Positions 52,356 to 61,304 are shown, numbered from the stretch's first letter. The stretch: DNA of 64,000 nucleotides from Kaistella palustris DSM 21579 (GCF_000422265.1 NZ_KE383813.1:297919-361918), one strand, 5' to 3'. Made by a program: numbers and translations. Notes: a model not told the origin generated them from the letters alone.

Positions 52356-52678
52356 TGAGCGAAGATAAATTCAAAACCGTTTCACTCGAATTCATGATTG
52401 ACAAGCACATCGGCAAAATTGGAACTCCAAGACGTGATGCATTTGAAAACGAGTTAAGAATTGACTTGTTAGGAGAAGCCATTAAACAGGCAAGAAAAGA
52501 ACAGAATTTGACCCAAGAACAATTAGGAGAACTTGTTGGCGTGCAAAAAGCACAAATTTCAAAAATTGAGAATAGTGTAAAAAATGCAAGATTAGAAACG
52601 ATACTTAAAGTTTTTGATGCATTAGGTGCGAAAGTAAATTTCAACGTCGAATTGAATAATAAAAAACTGGCCATCTAA
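52355..52678 (+). CDS. HigA-like XRE antitoxin (module 2)
   Basis: A 107-residue antitoxin. The XRE helix-turn-helix is LTQEQLGELVGVQKAQISKIE, almost the same as in module 1, preceded by the shared IGTPRRDAFENELRIDLLGEAI segment. It overlaps the toxin stop by one base, so the pair is translationally coupled. It probably binds the palindrome at 51966-51981. A bidirectional terminator lies 50 bp downstream. Confidence 0.88.
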   Translation: MSEDKFKTVSLEFMIDKHIGKIGTPRRDAFENELRIDLLGEAIKQARKEQNLTQEQLGELVGVQKAQISKIENSVKNARLETILKVFDALGAKVNFNVELNNKKLAI

Positions 52679-52728
52679 AACAAAAGTAATTGAACAGTTA
52701 TTTCTAATAACTTCTTTTACAAGCAAAA

Positions 52729-52760
52729 AAAAACATTTCTGTTTCGAGAAATGTTTTTTT
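52729..52760. terminator. Bidirectional terminator between HigBA module 2 and scoA
   Basis: Stem AAACATTTCT / AGAAATGTTT with loop GTTTCG; A tract before and T tract after, so it can stop HigBA from one side and scoA from the other. Confidence 0.8.
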
Positions 52761-52794
52761 ATTAAATAATTAAAGTCTGCAAATCGCAGAATTT

Positions 52795-53496
52795 CTACGG
52801 TCTTTTTCTCACCGTTCTCTGCTCAATTCTTTTCTCAAACTTCTCACCTTTAAAAATGCGTTGCACCATAATTCCTGGAATGTGGATTTGATTCGGATCG
52901 AGTTGCCCGGGCTCTACGAGTTCTTCAACTTCAGCGATGGTGATTTTTCCCGCTCCTGCCATGGGCGCATTAAAGTTTCTGGCGGTTCCTTTGAAGATCA
53001 GATTGCCGGCGTGATCACCTTTCCAGGCTTTTACGATGGAATAATCTGCTTTGAAAGCATGTTCCAGAATATGCATTTTACCATCAAATTCTTTGGTTTC
53101 TTTTCCTTCTGCGACTTCAGTTCCGTATCCTGCCGGTGTATAAAAAGCCGGAATTCCACATTGGGCAGCACGACATTTTTCGGCTAAAGTTCCCTGTGGT
53201 GTAAGTTCCACTTCCAGTTCGCCGGAAAGCATCTGTCTTTCGAATTCTGCGTTTTCCCCTACGTATGAAGCGATCATTTTTTTGATCTGTTTTTTTTGAA
53301 GCAGCAGCCCAAGCCCAAAATCATCGACGCCGGCATTGTTTGAAATACATGTTAAATCCGTCACGTTGCTTTCTGCCAAAGCGTGAATTGTATTTTCGGG
53401 TATGCCGCAAAGGCCAAATCCACCAACGATTAAGGTCATGCCGTCGCTGATTCCGGCGATGGCTTCTTCAACATTTTTTACTCTTTTATCGATCAT
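52795..53496 (-). CDS. scoA: 3-oxoacid CoA-transferase subunit A
   Basis: A 233-residue alpha subunit of SCOT-type CoA transferase. The conserved N-terminal [16 protein letters not shown] loop (about 19-34), the [12 protein letters not shown] segment and the middle [18 protein letters not shown] are as expected. It forms the enzyme with ScoB (44893-45546, same strand, about 7.2 kb downstream in its direction of transcription). A terminator at 52729-52760 directly follows its stop, so scoA can no longer drive scoB. Confidence 0.95.
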   Translation of the reverse strand: MIDKRVKNVEEAIAGISDGMTLIVGGFGLCGIPENTIHALAESNVTDLTCISNNAGVDDFGLGLLLQKKQIKKMIASYVGENAEFERQMLSGELEVELTPQGTLAEKCRAAQCGIPAFYTPAGYGTEVAEGKETKEFDGKMHILEHAFKADYSIVKAWKGDHAGNLIFKGTARNFNAPMAGAGKITIAEVEELVEPGQLDPNQIHIPGIMVQRIFKGEKFEKRIEQRTVRKRP

Positions 53497-53589
53497 TTTT
53501 AGTCTGAATTTCGGTTAGTGAATTTAAGAATTTTTTTGGAAATGAAAAGGCGGCCTGATGTTTCAGCTACACTTTCATTTACAAAGCAA

Positions 53590-53745
53590 GCACGATAAAA
53601 GCGGAATCTGCGTGAGGGATGGCAGCGGCATCCCCCTTATCGCCTTGCCAGGCGATGAGGGGATATAGCGTACAGCCCGGCCCGGGATTGCATGTGGCAG
53701 CGGTCACGGGCCGCTGACGCATGCAATGGAGGGACACGCCCTGGC
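53590..53745. repeat. GC-rich structured intergenic element
   Basis: Part of the 543-bp gap before rplS, which has no gene. It is much richer in GC than its surroundings and consists of stacked inverted repeats: CATCGCCTGGCAAGGCGATA-like (CGCCTTGCCAGGCG), GGCAGCGG pieces, and GCATG...CATGC arms (TGCATG near 53690 and CATGCA near 53720). The GCGTGAGGGATGGCAGCGGC and AGCCCGGCC boxes are of the type seen in repeated flavobacterial intergenic elements. One copy is seen here. Confidence 0.55.
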
Positions 53746-53751
53746 TGAGAG

Positions 53752-53839
53752 TTTGAGAATTTGAAAATTTGTGAGTTTGAGGATTTGAGGATTTGAGAAT
53801 TTGAGAATTTGAAAGTTTGAGTGTTTGAGTGTTTGAGAA
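53752..53839 (+). repeat. Octanucleotide tandem repeat, 11 units
   Basis: Eleven consecutive 8-bp units of consensus TTTGAGAA, with variation mainly at the last two positions (GA, GG, AG, TG). It is noncoding and lies about 120 bp upstream of the rplS promoter. Confidence 0.85.
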
Positions 53840-53960
53840 CTGAAAGTTCTAGAGTTTGAGAATTGGAAAGTTCGAGGTTTGGAAAGTTTGAGGATACGTA
53901 ACCATTCGCGAAAGATCTAAAAAAGGTGGATAAGTTGTTGTGTGGTAGAAGAATTTATAT

Positions 53961-53968
53961 TATTTTTG
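53961..53968 (+). promoter_or_regulatory. Promoter -7 box of rplS
   Basis: TATTTTTG with TTG at 53938-53940, spacing exactly 20 bp: a full match to the flavobacterial promoter. Transcription would start near 53975, leaving a 65-nt leader. Confidence 0.7.
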
Positions 53969-53974
53969 CAGCCT

Positions 53975-54039
53975 GTTAACCAACCTCTGACGAAGGACGT
54001 GAACGTTGCTTAGCTCGACAAAAATTTTTTTTATAAAAA
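53975..54039 (+). promoter_or_regulatory. rplS 5' leader, candidate r-protein leader
   Basis: A 65-nt leader containing short GC-richer complementary pieces (ACGAAGGACGTGAACGT) followed by TTTTTTTT just before the ATG. Ribosomal protein genes often have autoregulatory leaders; I cannot show a conserved fold from one sequence. Confidence 0.35.
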
Positions 54040-54393
54040 ATGGATTTATTAAAGTACGTACAGGACAAGTACATTACAAGAAAAGAATTCCCGGAATTCA
54101 AAGCAGGTGACACCATCACCGTGTATTACGAGATTAAAGAGGGTGCAAAAACGAGAACTCAGTTCTTTAAAGGAACAGTGATCCAGTTAAGAGGCACCGG
54201 CGGTACCAAAACCTTCACCATCAGAAAAATGAGTGGCGATGTGGGTGTAGAGAGAGTTTTCCCTTTGAACCTGCCCGCTTTGCAAAAAATTGTGGTTGAC
54301 AGAAGAGGTAAAGTTAACAGAGCAAGAATCTACTACTTCAGAAAACTTAGAGGTAAAAAAGCAAGAATTAAAGAGCCTGCTTACAAAAAGTAA
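54040..54393 (+). CDS. rplS: 50S ribosomal protein L19
   Basis: A 117-residue ribosomal protein of normal length, with the family core FKAGDTITVYYEIKEG, the IQLRGTGGTKTFTIRKMSGDVGVERVFPLN stretch and basic C-terminus RRGKVNRARIYYFRKLRGKKARIKE. It lies at the 30S-50S interface. Monocistronic here, with its own promoter and terminator, not in the usual rpsP-rimM-trmD-rplS operon. Confidence 0.98.
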   Translation: MDLLKYVQDKYITRKEFPEFKAGDTITVYYEIKEGAKTRTQFFKGTVIQLRGTGGTKTFTIRKMSGDVGVERVFPLNLPALQKIVVDRRGKVNRARIYYFRKLRGKKARIKEPAYKK

Positions 54394-54409
54394 TCGGATC
54401 TCATTTATA

Positions 54410-54444
54410 AAAAAACCCATTAAATTTATTTTTGATGGGTTTTT
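54410..54444 (+). terminator. Rho-independent terminator of rplS
   Basis: Stem AAAACCCAT / ATGGGTTTT with an AT-rich loop, followed by T; 16 bp after the rplS stop. Confidence 0.8.
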
Positions 54445-54552
54445 GTTTGTACTGAGTTGAGAAAATGGAAAGCATGACCAGCTGTAGCTTTAACGCGCAC
54501 CCAGGAAAAGTTAATTTATGAAGTTCTCAACTAAAAAATTTCCCGCTACTCA

Positions 54553-55281
54553 TTATTTCCTGATCATCACTTGAGTATTGAAAGGAAGATTTAAGCCGAT
54601 AACTTTCACCATATAATTTCCAGTGGGAAGAAGGCTTGTGTCGATCTTCAGATCATGGGCAAGTTTCTGGGTTGAAACAAATTTTCCCGAGGCATCGAAA
54701 ATTTCCACGGTGATTTTGCCCGATATATTTTTTGCCGGTTTCAGGTAAAATTCATTGCGCGCAGGATTCGGGTAAAGTGTTGCTGCATTCTTTAATGCTG
54801 AATTCTCGCTGCTTAAAATCTGATTTGAATAAAAAATCGTATTTCCCACGGAATTTGTGACCGTTAAGTTTCTTCCTGAAAACACTTGCTGATAATCGAA
54901 AGTAAAAGGCTCATCGGGCGGGAAACCAAAATAAAATCCGGTGACCATTTCGTCGAACTGCTGTACCGCCGCCTGGTTTTCGCCGTGGTATTCCATAAGG
55001 GTAACCCCTACTGACTGCAGCGTGAAAAACTTTTGGTTGTCTGCACCAAAAGTCACCTGTCCGCCGGCAGTATTAAAAAAAACAGATGCAAAACCGCCGG
55101 ATTCACCGGCATCAAAAACCACTTTGCCGGCAGATGAAAACGGTGGTGGCGGATAATAGTCGGTGCCCTGCCAGTTTATGCGGACAATAGTCCAGTCGGT
55201 ATCCTGCAACAGCACGCTGTATGGTTGGCAATTCGCTGAAAAGGAAAAAACCAGAAGCAGTAAAAAGTAAATTTTTCTCAT
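54553..55281 (-). CDS. Type IX-secreted protein with C-terminal sorting domain
   Basis: A 242-residue protein: a signal peptide ending near SANC, a lipocalin-like or beta-sandwich N-terminal region, and a C-terminal type A sorting domain (YPNPARNEFYLKPAKN ... VEIFDASGKFV ... KIDTSLLPTGNYMVKVIG ... MIRK). The sorting domain directs export by the Bacteroidota type IX system. No catalytic motif is recognised. It is adjacent to another such protein (55407) on the same strand; their C-terminal domains are closely similar. Confidence 0.88.
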   Translation of the reverse strand: MRKIYFLLLLVFSFSANCQPYSVLLQDTDWTIVRINWQGTDYYPPPPFSSAGKVVFDAGESGGFASVFFNTAGGQVTFGADNQKFFTLQSVGVTLMEYHGENQAAVQQFDEMVTGFYFGFPPDEPFTFDYQQVFSGRNLTVTNSVGNTIFYSNQILSSENSALKNAATLYPNPARNEFYLKPAKNISGKITVEIFDASGKFVSTQKLAHDLKIDTSLLPTGNYMVKVIGLNLPFNTQVMIRK

Positions 55282-55355
55282 AAGTGTAATTTTGATTAAA
55301 GATATTAAAATTGCAGAAAGTTGAATTTTTGCAAAACATTAAAAAGAAAATGATA

Positions 55356-55386
55356 CAAAAAAAGCCGCTCTGCAGGCAGAACGGCT
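55356..55386 (-). terminator. Terminator of the M36 peptidase gene
   Basis: Minus strand: AGCCGTTCTGC - CT - GCAGAGCGGCT followed by a run of seven T. Confidence 0.85.
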
Positions 55387-55406
55387 ATTAATTAAGATCT
55401 CAAAAG

Positions 55407-58013
55407 TTATTTTTTGATCATCAGTTTGGAAGAAAACTGAACTCCTAAACCTGTCGCTTTCACTACATAAACGCCATTCGGAAGGGCCTGTGTATCTACA
55501 GCAGCATCGGCAGCAATTTTCTGACTGGAAACTAATTTTCCGGATGCATCAAAAATTTCTACACTCACTTTTCCTAAAACACTTTTTGTTGATTTCAGGA
55601 AAAACTCATTTTTGGCCGGGTTGGGATAAATGGTAAATGCTTTATTGGCATTCACATTTGCAGTACCCGCAGTTGCGGTACAGTCTGCCGGAATGTCGAA
55701 ACTTTCTGTCTGGTCATTGATATTTGTTTTGGAACCGGCTGAAGCGTTGATTCCTAAACCTCGCTTGGCAAATGTTTCCCAGATCATGCAACGGTCTGCA
55801 CCACCACTTGCCGCATCGGCTGCAAGTATTGCGTCACGGCCGCTTACGAAAGTCGGGCTGCACTCCTGAAGTTTTAGACCGTCGACTACCAACTGAATAG
55901 CTTTTGTACTTCCATTGGTGTTGTTGGCCATTATATCTGATGAGTAGCCGTATTTTTCAGCAAATTTCCAGTGAAGGTCCCAAAGCATTGTCGCCCATAC
56001 GAAACCAATCGAGTGTACATCCGGCACCACCTGACCTGCAGTGTTGGTGTACTCCATTCCGTTCGTATCACCATAAGTGTAGCCGTTGATGGCGAAGTCA
56101 GGAGAATATTTTGCCGGTCGTATGCCCAGCCCTGTAATGGGTTCTGTAATTGCGTAAGTACCTATTCCTCTAGGTACATCTTTCGTGGCGCCCGGCTGGT
56201 TGGTCAACATTAAAGCAAAATAATCTGACCAGCCTTCGCCCATTTGCTCTTTGGAATTGGATGAAGACAGACAGGAGTAACCATTTCCGGTATTTCTGTT
56301 AGAGATTCCGTGTCCATACTCATGTGTTACGATACCGTTATCAAAACTACCGTCGCGGATCTTCTGATCCAACTCATTATATCTTAATGTGATGTTTACG
56401 TTTGTAGATTTCAGGAGGTTGCTCATGTAAACGCCCTCACTGTTTTCAATAAGTACGGAAGGAATGGTAATATTTGGATTTACTCCCGCCATACCGCTTG
56501 TTGGCGCAGAATCCGGCAAATTATAAATAATGGCTGCTACGGCACCCGCATCCTGCGCGGCCTGCACTTTTGCCTGGAACTCGCAGGTACCCCGTTGGAT
56601 CAAGCCAATTTTACCGGCAAGTGAACCTGCAGGCAGAGGCGAACACGCATCGAGAACCGGCGATACTTTCACATCAGCAGTTACACCGGTTGCATTCAGT
56701 GCCGGACCGAATGTGGTAGAAATATAATTCTGCACCACTCTGCCCACAGCTTCTGCAGGTGCATTATAAAAGACTCTCTCCAGAACAGTCGGATTCCAAA
56801 GGTACATCTGCATTCTTGGTCTGCCGCCGTCGGCCGGAGTTGAAAAGTTTGCGTTATCTGTACCGCCGCCGTCCTGCGACTCGGCCATTACATAATCATT
56901 CTGTCCGCCACCTTTTCCGTAGTTCCACGCCTGGAAATTCCTGGCGGTTTCGGTAAAACCTAAACGGTAGAAAATATCGTGCACCTTATTATTTATGTAG
57001 AAAAGGTTTGTGGTGGCAGCATTTAAGTTACCCGAAGTATCATTGACAATAAACGGAAAATCAAAAACCCGGTTTGCACCGCCGTCTGCGTACGCGCCAG
57101 GAGAATTTGCATTCGCTTTATCGTCGTAGGCCATTACGTTATTTCCTCTGGTTGTGTTATATGAACCGACATAACTGCCGCCCAAAATAGTGTGCCACCC
57201 ATCCGGTGAAGCATCGGTGAACCAAGGATTGGTCACTAAAGTTCTGCTGCCGTGTCCGGGACTTTCCAAAGGAAGCGCGAAAACTCTGTAGCTTGCATCT
57301 AAAGCTGCAAACGACTCTGCATTTGGAGCTTCTGCGTGGTTCGGACTGAAATCTTTAGAAAAACCCTCGGGCAAATGTGCTGAATAATCGTGGTGGAACG
57401 CATCATGTCTAAAATTACAGGAAACGGTAAGATTATCTTTTCTCACGATTTCACCCGTATTGGCATCTGCAAGAACATCCCAGTAGTTGGAGGTTCCTTT
57501 TTCTTCGAAAATAAATTCGTGACAAAGCCGCAGGTCGCTGTTCTCGTTAAGAACGTAGATCAAGCGTGTTTTTGCAAAAGGCGTATTCAGATCCGCATCC
57601 TTGATGCCGATCAGTTGATAAGATGCAGAATTCTTTAAACCTAAAGATTGCGCAACATTATCAAAAACGGTTTTAGTCGCACGAGCGGAACTCGGCGCAG
57701 ACGCGTTTGCATAATTTTTAGCAAAGCTTTCATTCAGATAGGTCACTTTCGCATCTTTAATCAGTGCTGTACCCACACCGTTGTACACGGGAATACCATT
57801 GTAAGACTGCTGAATTTTTACAACTTCGGCATTCATTGATTTTGAGAAATCCTCATTGATGATTTCAAAATTATTAAGGTTCGGCTTCATGAAGTTATTC
57901 TGAGCAGAAATGTGATTTTGGATCAGGGCTTTATAATCCTGCGCATTCGCATCTGCAAAAGAAAACATCAAACATACCGCCGCAATTTTTAGTGGTAAAT
58001 TTCTATTTTTCAT
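55407..58013 (-). CDS. M36 (fungalysin) family metalloprotease, type IX secreted
   Basis: An 868-residue secreted zinc protease. In order: signal peptide (ending FADANA), an inhibitory fungalysin/thermolysin propeptide (FTP; about 25-190), the M36 catalytic domain with zinc motif HEYGHGISNR and downstream EGWSDYFALML Glu, an inserted PA domain (GLIQRGTCEFQAKVQAAQDAGAVAAIIYN), and a C-terminal type A sorting domain (IYPNPAKNEFFLKSTKS ... MIKK). It degrades extracellular proteins. Fungal-like M36 enzymes with PA inserts are found in environmental Bacteroidota. Followed by its own terminator. Confidence 0.95.
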   Translation of the reverse strand: MKNRNLPLKIAAVCLMFSFADANAQDYKALIQNHISAQNNFMKPNLNNFEIINEDFSKSMNAEVVKIQQSYNGIPVYNGVGTALIKDAKVTYLNESFAKNYANASAPSSARATKTVFDNVAQSLGLKNSASYQLIGIKDADLNTPFAKTRLIYVLNENSDLRLCHEFIFEEKGTSNYWDVLADANTGEIVRKDNLTVSCNFRHDAFHHDYSAHLPEGFSKDFSPNHAEAPNAESFAALDASYRVFALPLESPGHGSRTLVTNPWFTDASPDGWHTILGGSYVGSYNTTRGNNVMAYDDKANANSPGAYADGGANRVFDFPFIVNDTSGNLNAATTNLFYINNKVHDIFYRLGFTETARNFQAWNYGKGGGQNDYVMAESQDGGGTDNANFSTPADGGRPRMQMYLWNPTVLERVFYNAPAEAVGRVVQNYISTTFGPALNATGVTADVKVSPVLDACSPLPAGSLAGKIGLIQRGTCEFQAKVQAAQDAGAVAAIIYNLPDSAPTSGMAGVNPNITIPSVLIENSEGVYMSNLLKSTNVNITLRYNELDQKIRDGSFDNGIVTHEYGHGISNRNTGNGYSCLSSSNSKEQMGEGWSDYFALMLTNQPGATKDVPRGIGTYAITEPITGLGIRPAKYSPDFAINGYTYGDTNGMEYTNTAGQVVPDVHSIGFVWATMLWDLHWKFAEKYGYSSDIMANNTNGSTKAIQLVVDGLKLQECSPTFVSGRDAILAADAASGGADRCMIWETFAKRGLGINASAGSKTNINDQTESFDIPADCTATAGTANVNANKAFTIYPNPAKNEFFLKSTKSVLGKVSVEIFDASGKLVSSQKIAADAAVDTQALPNGVYVVKATGLGVQFSSKLMIKK

Positions 58014-58073
58014 ATATATTGATTAATTGGCACCGAATTTATAAAAAATTCCAATATGTTATAAATTTTTAAC

Positions 58074-58104
58074 ATAAAAAAAAACGCCTCATAAAAATGA
58101 GGCG
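58074..58104 (-). terminator. Rho-independent terminator of rpsA
   Basis: Minus strand: CGCCTCAT - TTTT - ATGAGGCG followed by nine T. Confidence 0.85.
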
Positions 58105-58127
58105 CTTCAATATCAAATAATGTAGGT

Positions 58128-59924
58128 TTAGTTCCCTTCCATTTTCTTTTTCAATTCTGCTAACACGTCTAAATCTCCAAGTGTAGATTTTTCTTCGTTA
58201 TTAGTTGAACCTGTAGATCTGTTTCCGGAGTTTGAAGACTGCTCTCTTACATTCTTCTTCTCTTCATCTTTAAAGATTCCGGTGTGGGAAACCACTACTC
58301 TTTTGAATTCTTTGTTGAATTCGATCACTTTGAACTGAGCGTCTTCACCTTTTTTAATTTTGGTTCCGTCTTCTTTCTCAAGTAATCTTGAAGGGCAGAA
58401 AGCTTCAACTTCTGAATCTTCGAACTGGATCTGAGCTCCTTTATCGAAAACGTCGGTTGCTTTACCTTCGTGTACTGTTCCTTCAGCGTATTTGGTTTCA
58501 AATTTATCCCAAGGATTGTCAAGCAACTGTTTGTGACCTAAAGAAAGTCTTCTTGCAGCTGTATCCAACTCCAGAACGATCACTTTCAGTTTATCGCCAA
58601 CCGCACAGAATTCTGACGGATGCTTGATTTTTCTTGTCCAGGAAAGGTCAGAGATATAAATCAAACCATCAATTCCTTCCTCAAGCTCTACAAATACGCC
58701 AAAGTTGGTGAAGTTTCTCACAGTACCTTCGTGTACGGAACCTACAGGATATTTAGTTTCGATGTTAGACCAAGGATCTTCGTTAAGCTGTTTCATACCT
58801 AAAGAGATCTTTCTGTCTACTCTGTCTAGTGTTAAAACTTCTGCTTCAACTTCGTCACCAACTTTTACAAAATCTCCGGCGCTTCTCAAGTGAGTAGACC
58901 ATGACATTTCGGAAACGTGGATCAGTCCTTCAACACCTGGCGCTACTTCTACAAATGCACCATAGTCTGCAAGAACTACAACTTTACCTTTTACTCTGTC
59001 GCCAATTTTAAGATCTGCAGAAAGTGCATCCCACGGATGAGCTTCCAACTGCTTCATACCTAACTGGATTCTTGTTTTCTCGTCATCGAAATCAAGGATT
59101 ACCACTTTTACAGTCTGTCCGTCTTCCAGGATTTCTGATGGATGGTTTACTCTGCTCCATGATAAGTCGGTGATGTGGATCAATCCGTCAACACCTCCTA
59201 AATCTACGAATACACCGTATGAAGTAATATTTTTAACAGTTCCTTCCAGAACCTGTCCTTTTTCTAACTGACCGATGATTTCACGTTTTTGACCTTCAAG
59301 ATCTGCTTCGATCAAGGCTTTGTGAGAAACTACAACGTTTTTGAATTCCGGGTTGATTTTCACAACTTTGAACTCCATTGTTTTTCCTACGAACTGATCG
59401 TAATCTTTAATAGGCTTCACATCGATTTGTGATCCCGGTAAGAACGCTTCGATACCATGAACGTCTACGATCATACCACCTTTTGTTCTTGATTTTACGA
59501 AACCGTTTACGATTTCTCCTGTTTCGTGAAGTTCGTTTACACGGTCCCAAGCTTTCAGGATACGCGCTTTTTTGTGAGACAGTTGAAGCTGACCGGATTT
59601 GTCTTCTCTTCTGTCTACCATTACCTCCACTTCATCACCTACGGCAAGACCCTGGTTGTAACGGAATTCGTTCAGTGAAATTACACCTTCAGATTTAAAG
59701 TTGATGTCAACGATCGCCTCTTTGTCGGTAAGTCTAACCACTTTTCCTACTAAAACATCGTTGTCCTGAAGATTGTTCAGAGAACCGTTGTAGATTTCCT
59801 CCAACTCGCTTTTTTCCTGTCTGGATTCAGCATCAAGACCGGATTCGAAAGAATCCCAGTCAAACTGTTCCGGAGCTACGTTTTGGTTCATCAGAACCTC
59901 TTCTTTTGTTGTCGTATCAGACAT
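58128..59924 (-). CDS. rpsA: 30S ribosomal protein S1
   Basis: A 598-residue S1 protein with an acidic N-terminal region and six S1 RNA-binding repeats (about 50-560); repeats 3-6 are clear from VKGKVVVLADYGAFVEV, VHEGTVRNFTNFGVFVEL and similar cores. It helps unstructured mRNAs bind the 30S subunit, which is important in a phylum that rarely uses Shine-Dalgarno pairing. The C-terminal tail (REQSSNSGNRSTGSTNNEE) is low complexity. A TATCTTTG box at 60043-60050 gives a roughly 110-nt leader. Confidence 0.97.
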   Translation of the reverse strand: MSDTTTKEEVLMNQNVAPEQFDWDSFESGLDAESRQEKSELEEIYNGSLNNLQDNDVLVGKVVRLTDKEAIVDINFKSEGVISLNEFRYNQGLAVGDEVEVMVDRREDKSGQLQLSHKKARILKAWDRVNELHETGEIVNGFVKSRTKGGMIVDVHGIEAFLPGSQIDVKPIKDYDQFVGKTMEFKVVKINPEFKNVVVSHKALIEADLEGQKREIIGQLEKGQVLEGTVKNITSYGVFVDLGGVDGLIHITDLSWSRVNHPSEILEDGQTVKVVILDFDDEKTRIQLGMKQLEAHPWDALSADLKIGDRVKGKVVVLADYGAFVEVAPGVEGLIHVSEMSWSTHLRSAGDFVKVGDEVEAEVLTLDRVDRKISLGMKQLNEDPWSNIETKYPVGSVHEGTVRNFTNFGVFVELEEGIDGLIYISDLSWTRKIKHPSEFCAVGDKLKVIVLELDTAARRLSLGHKQLLDNPWDKFETKYAEGTVHEGKATDVFDKGAQIQFEDSEVEAFCPSRLLEKEDGTKIKKGEDAQFKVIEFNKEFKRVVVSHTGIFKDEEKKNVREQSSNSGNRSTGSTNNEEKSTLGDLDVLAELKKKMEGN

Positions 59925-60042
59925 AAATAAATAATTTGTATTCCTTCTTTTTCAGTTTTGGCTTAATGTGGATCATGAAAAATACGGAAGATGTTAATTG
60001 TTAAGGTTTTAACTTTGCCAAATGTTTCCACAAAAAGTGGTG

Positions 60043-60050
60043 CAAAGATA
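60043..60050 (-). promoter_or_regulatory. Candidate -7 box for rpsA
   Basis: TATCTTTG, exact TAnnTTTG match, on the minus strand. The predicted 110-nt leader begins with a small hairpin CCAC-TTTTT-GTGG. The -33 element is weak. Confidence 0.5.
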
Positions 60051-60093
60051 CTGCTTTTTATTAAATCGATTAGCATTTTTCAGGATTAACTGT

Positions 60094-60124
60094 AAAAAAA
60101 ATGGATGCCCTTTTGAACATCCAT
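60094..60124 (-). terminator. Terminator of the type IX cargo gene at 60147
   Basis: Minus strand: ATGGATG - N10 - CATCCAT followed by T run. Confidence 0.8.
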
Positions 60125-60146
60125 TTTCCTGTCATTAAGTAAAAAT

Positions 60147-61094
60147 TTAATTTTTGATAAGTTTCGTGGCTTTGATATTCTGGCCATCATTAATTTTAAT
60201 GATATACATTCCTTTGGTCAAATCGCTTACGTCATAAGACTCAGCCAGTTTAAATGATTTCACTTTTTTGCCTGCACTGTCGAAAACTCCTACTTCAGTC
60301 TTCGCCCCGAGCGATTCTGCCGGTAGGCTTAATCTAAAAGTACTTTGTGTAGGATTGGGATATACCACCACTCTGCTGTCCAGCTGTCTTGTTTCTGTAG
60401 TTCCAAGACTTGTGGCTACATAGGTAATGATAAAAGGCATTGCCTGCGCTGTTGACGAACCGGTATCCATCAGAGGTGCCCAGCCTGTACTGCTCATCTG
60501 CATAGCATTTGCGCCCGGTGGCGAAACTACGCCGACATTTGTAACCGGCGGAAAAAAAGCTGCACCATCGTTTGTAGCGTGCACCTGAAAATTGAGCCAG
60601 TAAGTTCCGGGATTAAGTGTCGTAATGACATTGCCGTTTACTTTCCAGATTTTTCTGGTGGTGTTTACGGTAGATCCTGTGCGGTAAATTTTAGAATCTG
60701 CAGTTGCCGACCTGTTTATGATGTTTGTTGTTGTATCTCCAAAAACTACAGCGCCGGAAGGTGGTGGCCCGCTCAGAATTTGAAGCGTCAATGCATCGAA
60801 AGGCATTGTGGTCGAACTGGTTTGGTAAGCAAAAACATCAACTGATGAGATATCCCAACGTTCGGTAGACGGAACCACGAAGTCATCAGCAAGCCGAAAA
60901 TCTGCCGCACTGCTGATGTAAGCTGAGGCGCCTAAAGTTGTGTTCGGCGATTGTACTTCGCTCCAGGTATATCCTGCCGGAGCGGCTGTTCCACCACTGG
61001 ATGTGCTTCCTGTACTTAGATTTCCATTGGAATACACCTGCGCATTCAACATTGATCCTGCAAGAATCATTAAAGAAAATAGATTTTTTTTCAT
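60147..61094 (-). CDS. Type IX-secreted protein, adhesin-like beta-sandwich
   Basis: A 315-residue protein with signal peptide (ending MLNAQ), a roughly 190-residue beta-rich region with low-complexity Ser/Thr/Gly near the N-terminus, and a C-terminal type A sorting domain (VVYPNPTQSTFRLSLPAES ... VGVFDSAGKKV ... VSDLTKGMYIIKINDG). The central region contains DDFVVPS and a WDISSVDVF element similar to domains of secreted Bacteroidota proteins, function unknown. Monocistronic. Confidence 0.85.
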   Translation of the reverse strand: MKKNLFSLMILAGSMLNAQVYSNGNLSTGSTSSGGTAAPAGYTWSEVQSPNTTLGASAYISSAADFRLADDFVVPSTERWDISSVDVFAYQTSSTTMPFDALTLQILSGPPPSGAVVFGDTTTNIINRSATADSKIYRTGSTVNTTRKIWKVNGNVITTLNPGTYWLNFQVHATNDGAAFFPPVTNVGVVSPPGANAMQMSSTGWAPLMDTGSSTAQAMPFIITYVATSLGTTETRQLDSRVVVYPNPTQSTFRLSLPAESLGAKTEVGVFDSAGKKVKSFKLAESYDVSDLTKGMYIIKINDGQNIKATKLIKN

Positions 61095-61304
61095 AATATA
61101 ATATTTTTTGGTTAACTCAAATGTAATAAATTTTACTTTACAATTTTATAAAAGACAAAAAATTTATTAATATCTACTCTATATCACATCGAAAGTTCTT
61201 AACCATTACGAATACAACGGAAATGAGCAGGAATTATTCGACTTTACAAAACATTACTTGCGGCTATGTTTAAGATGTTGTATCGGTTAAATGACACTTT
61301 GCCG

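Noticed and set aside
53752-53839. CRISPR array
   Set aside because: The 8-bp units are contiguous without spacers, and no cas genes are in the window.
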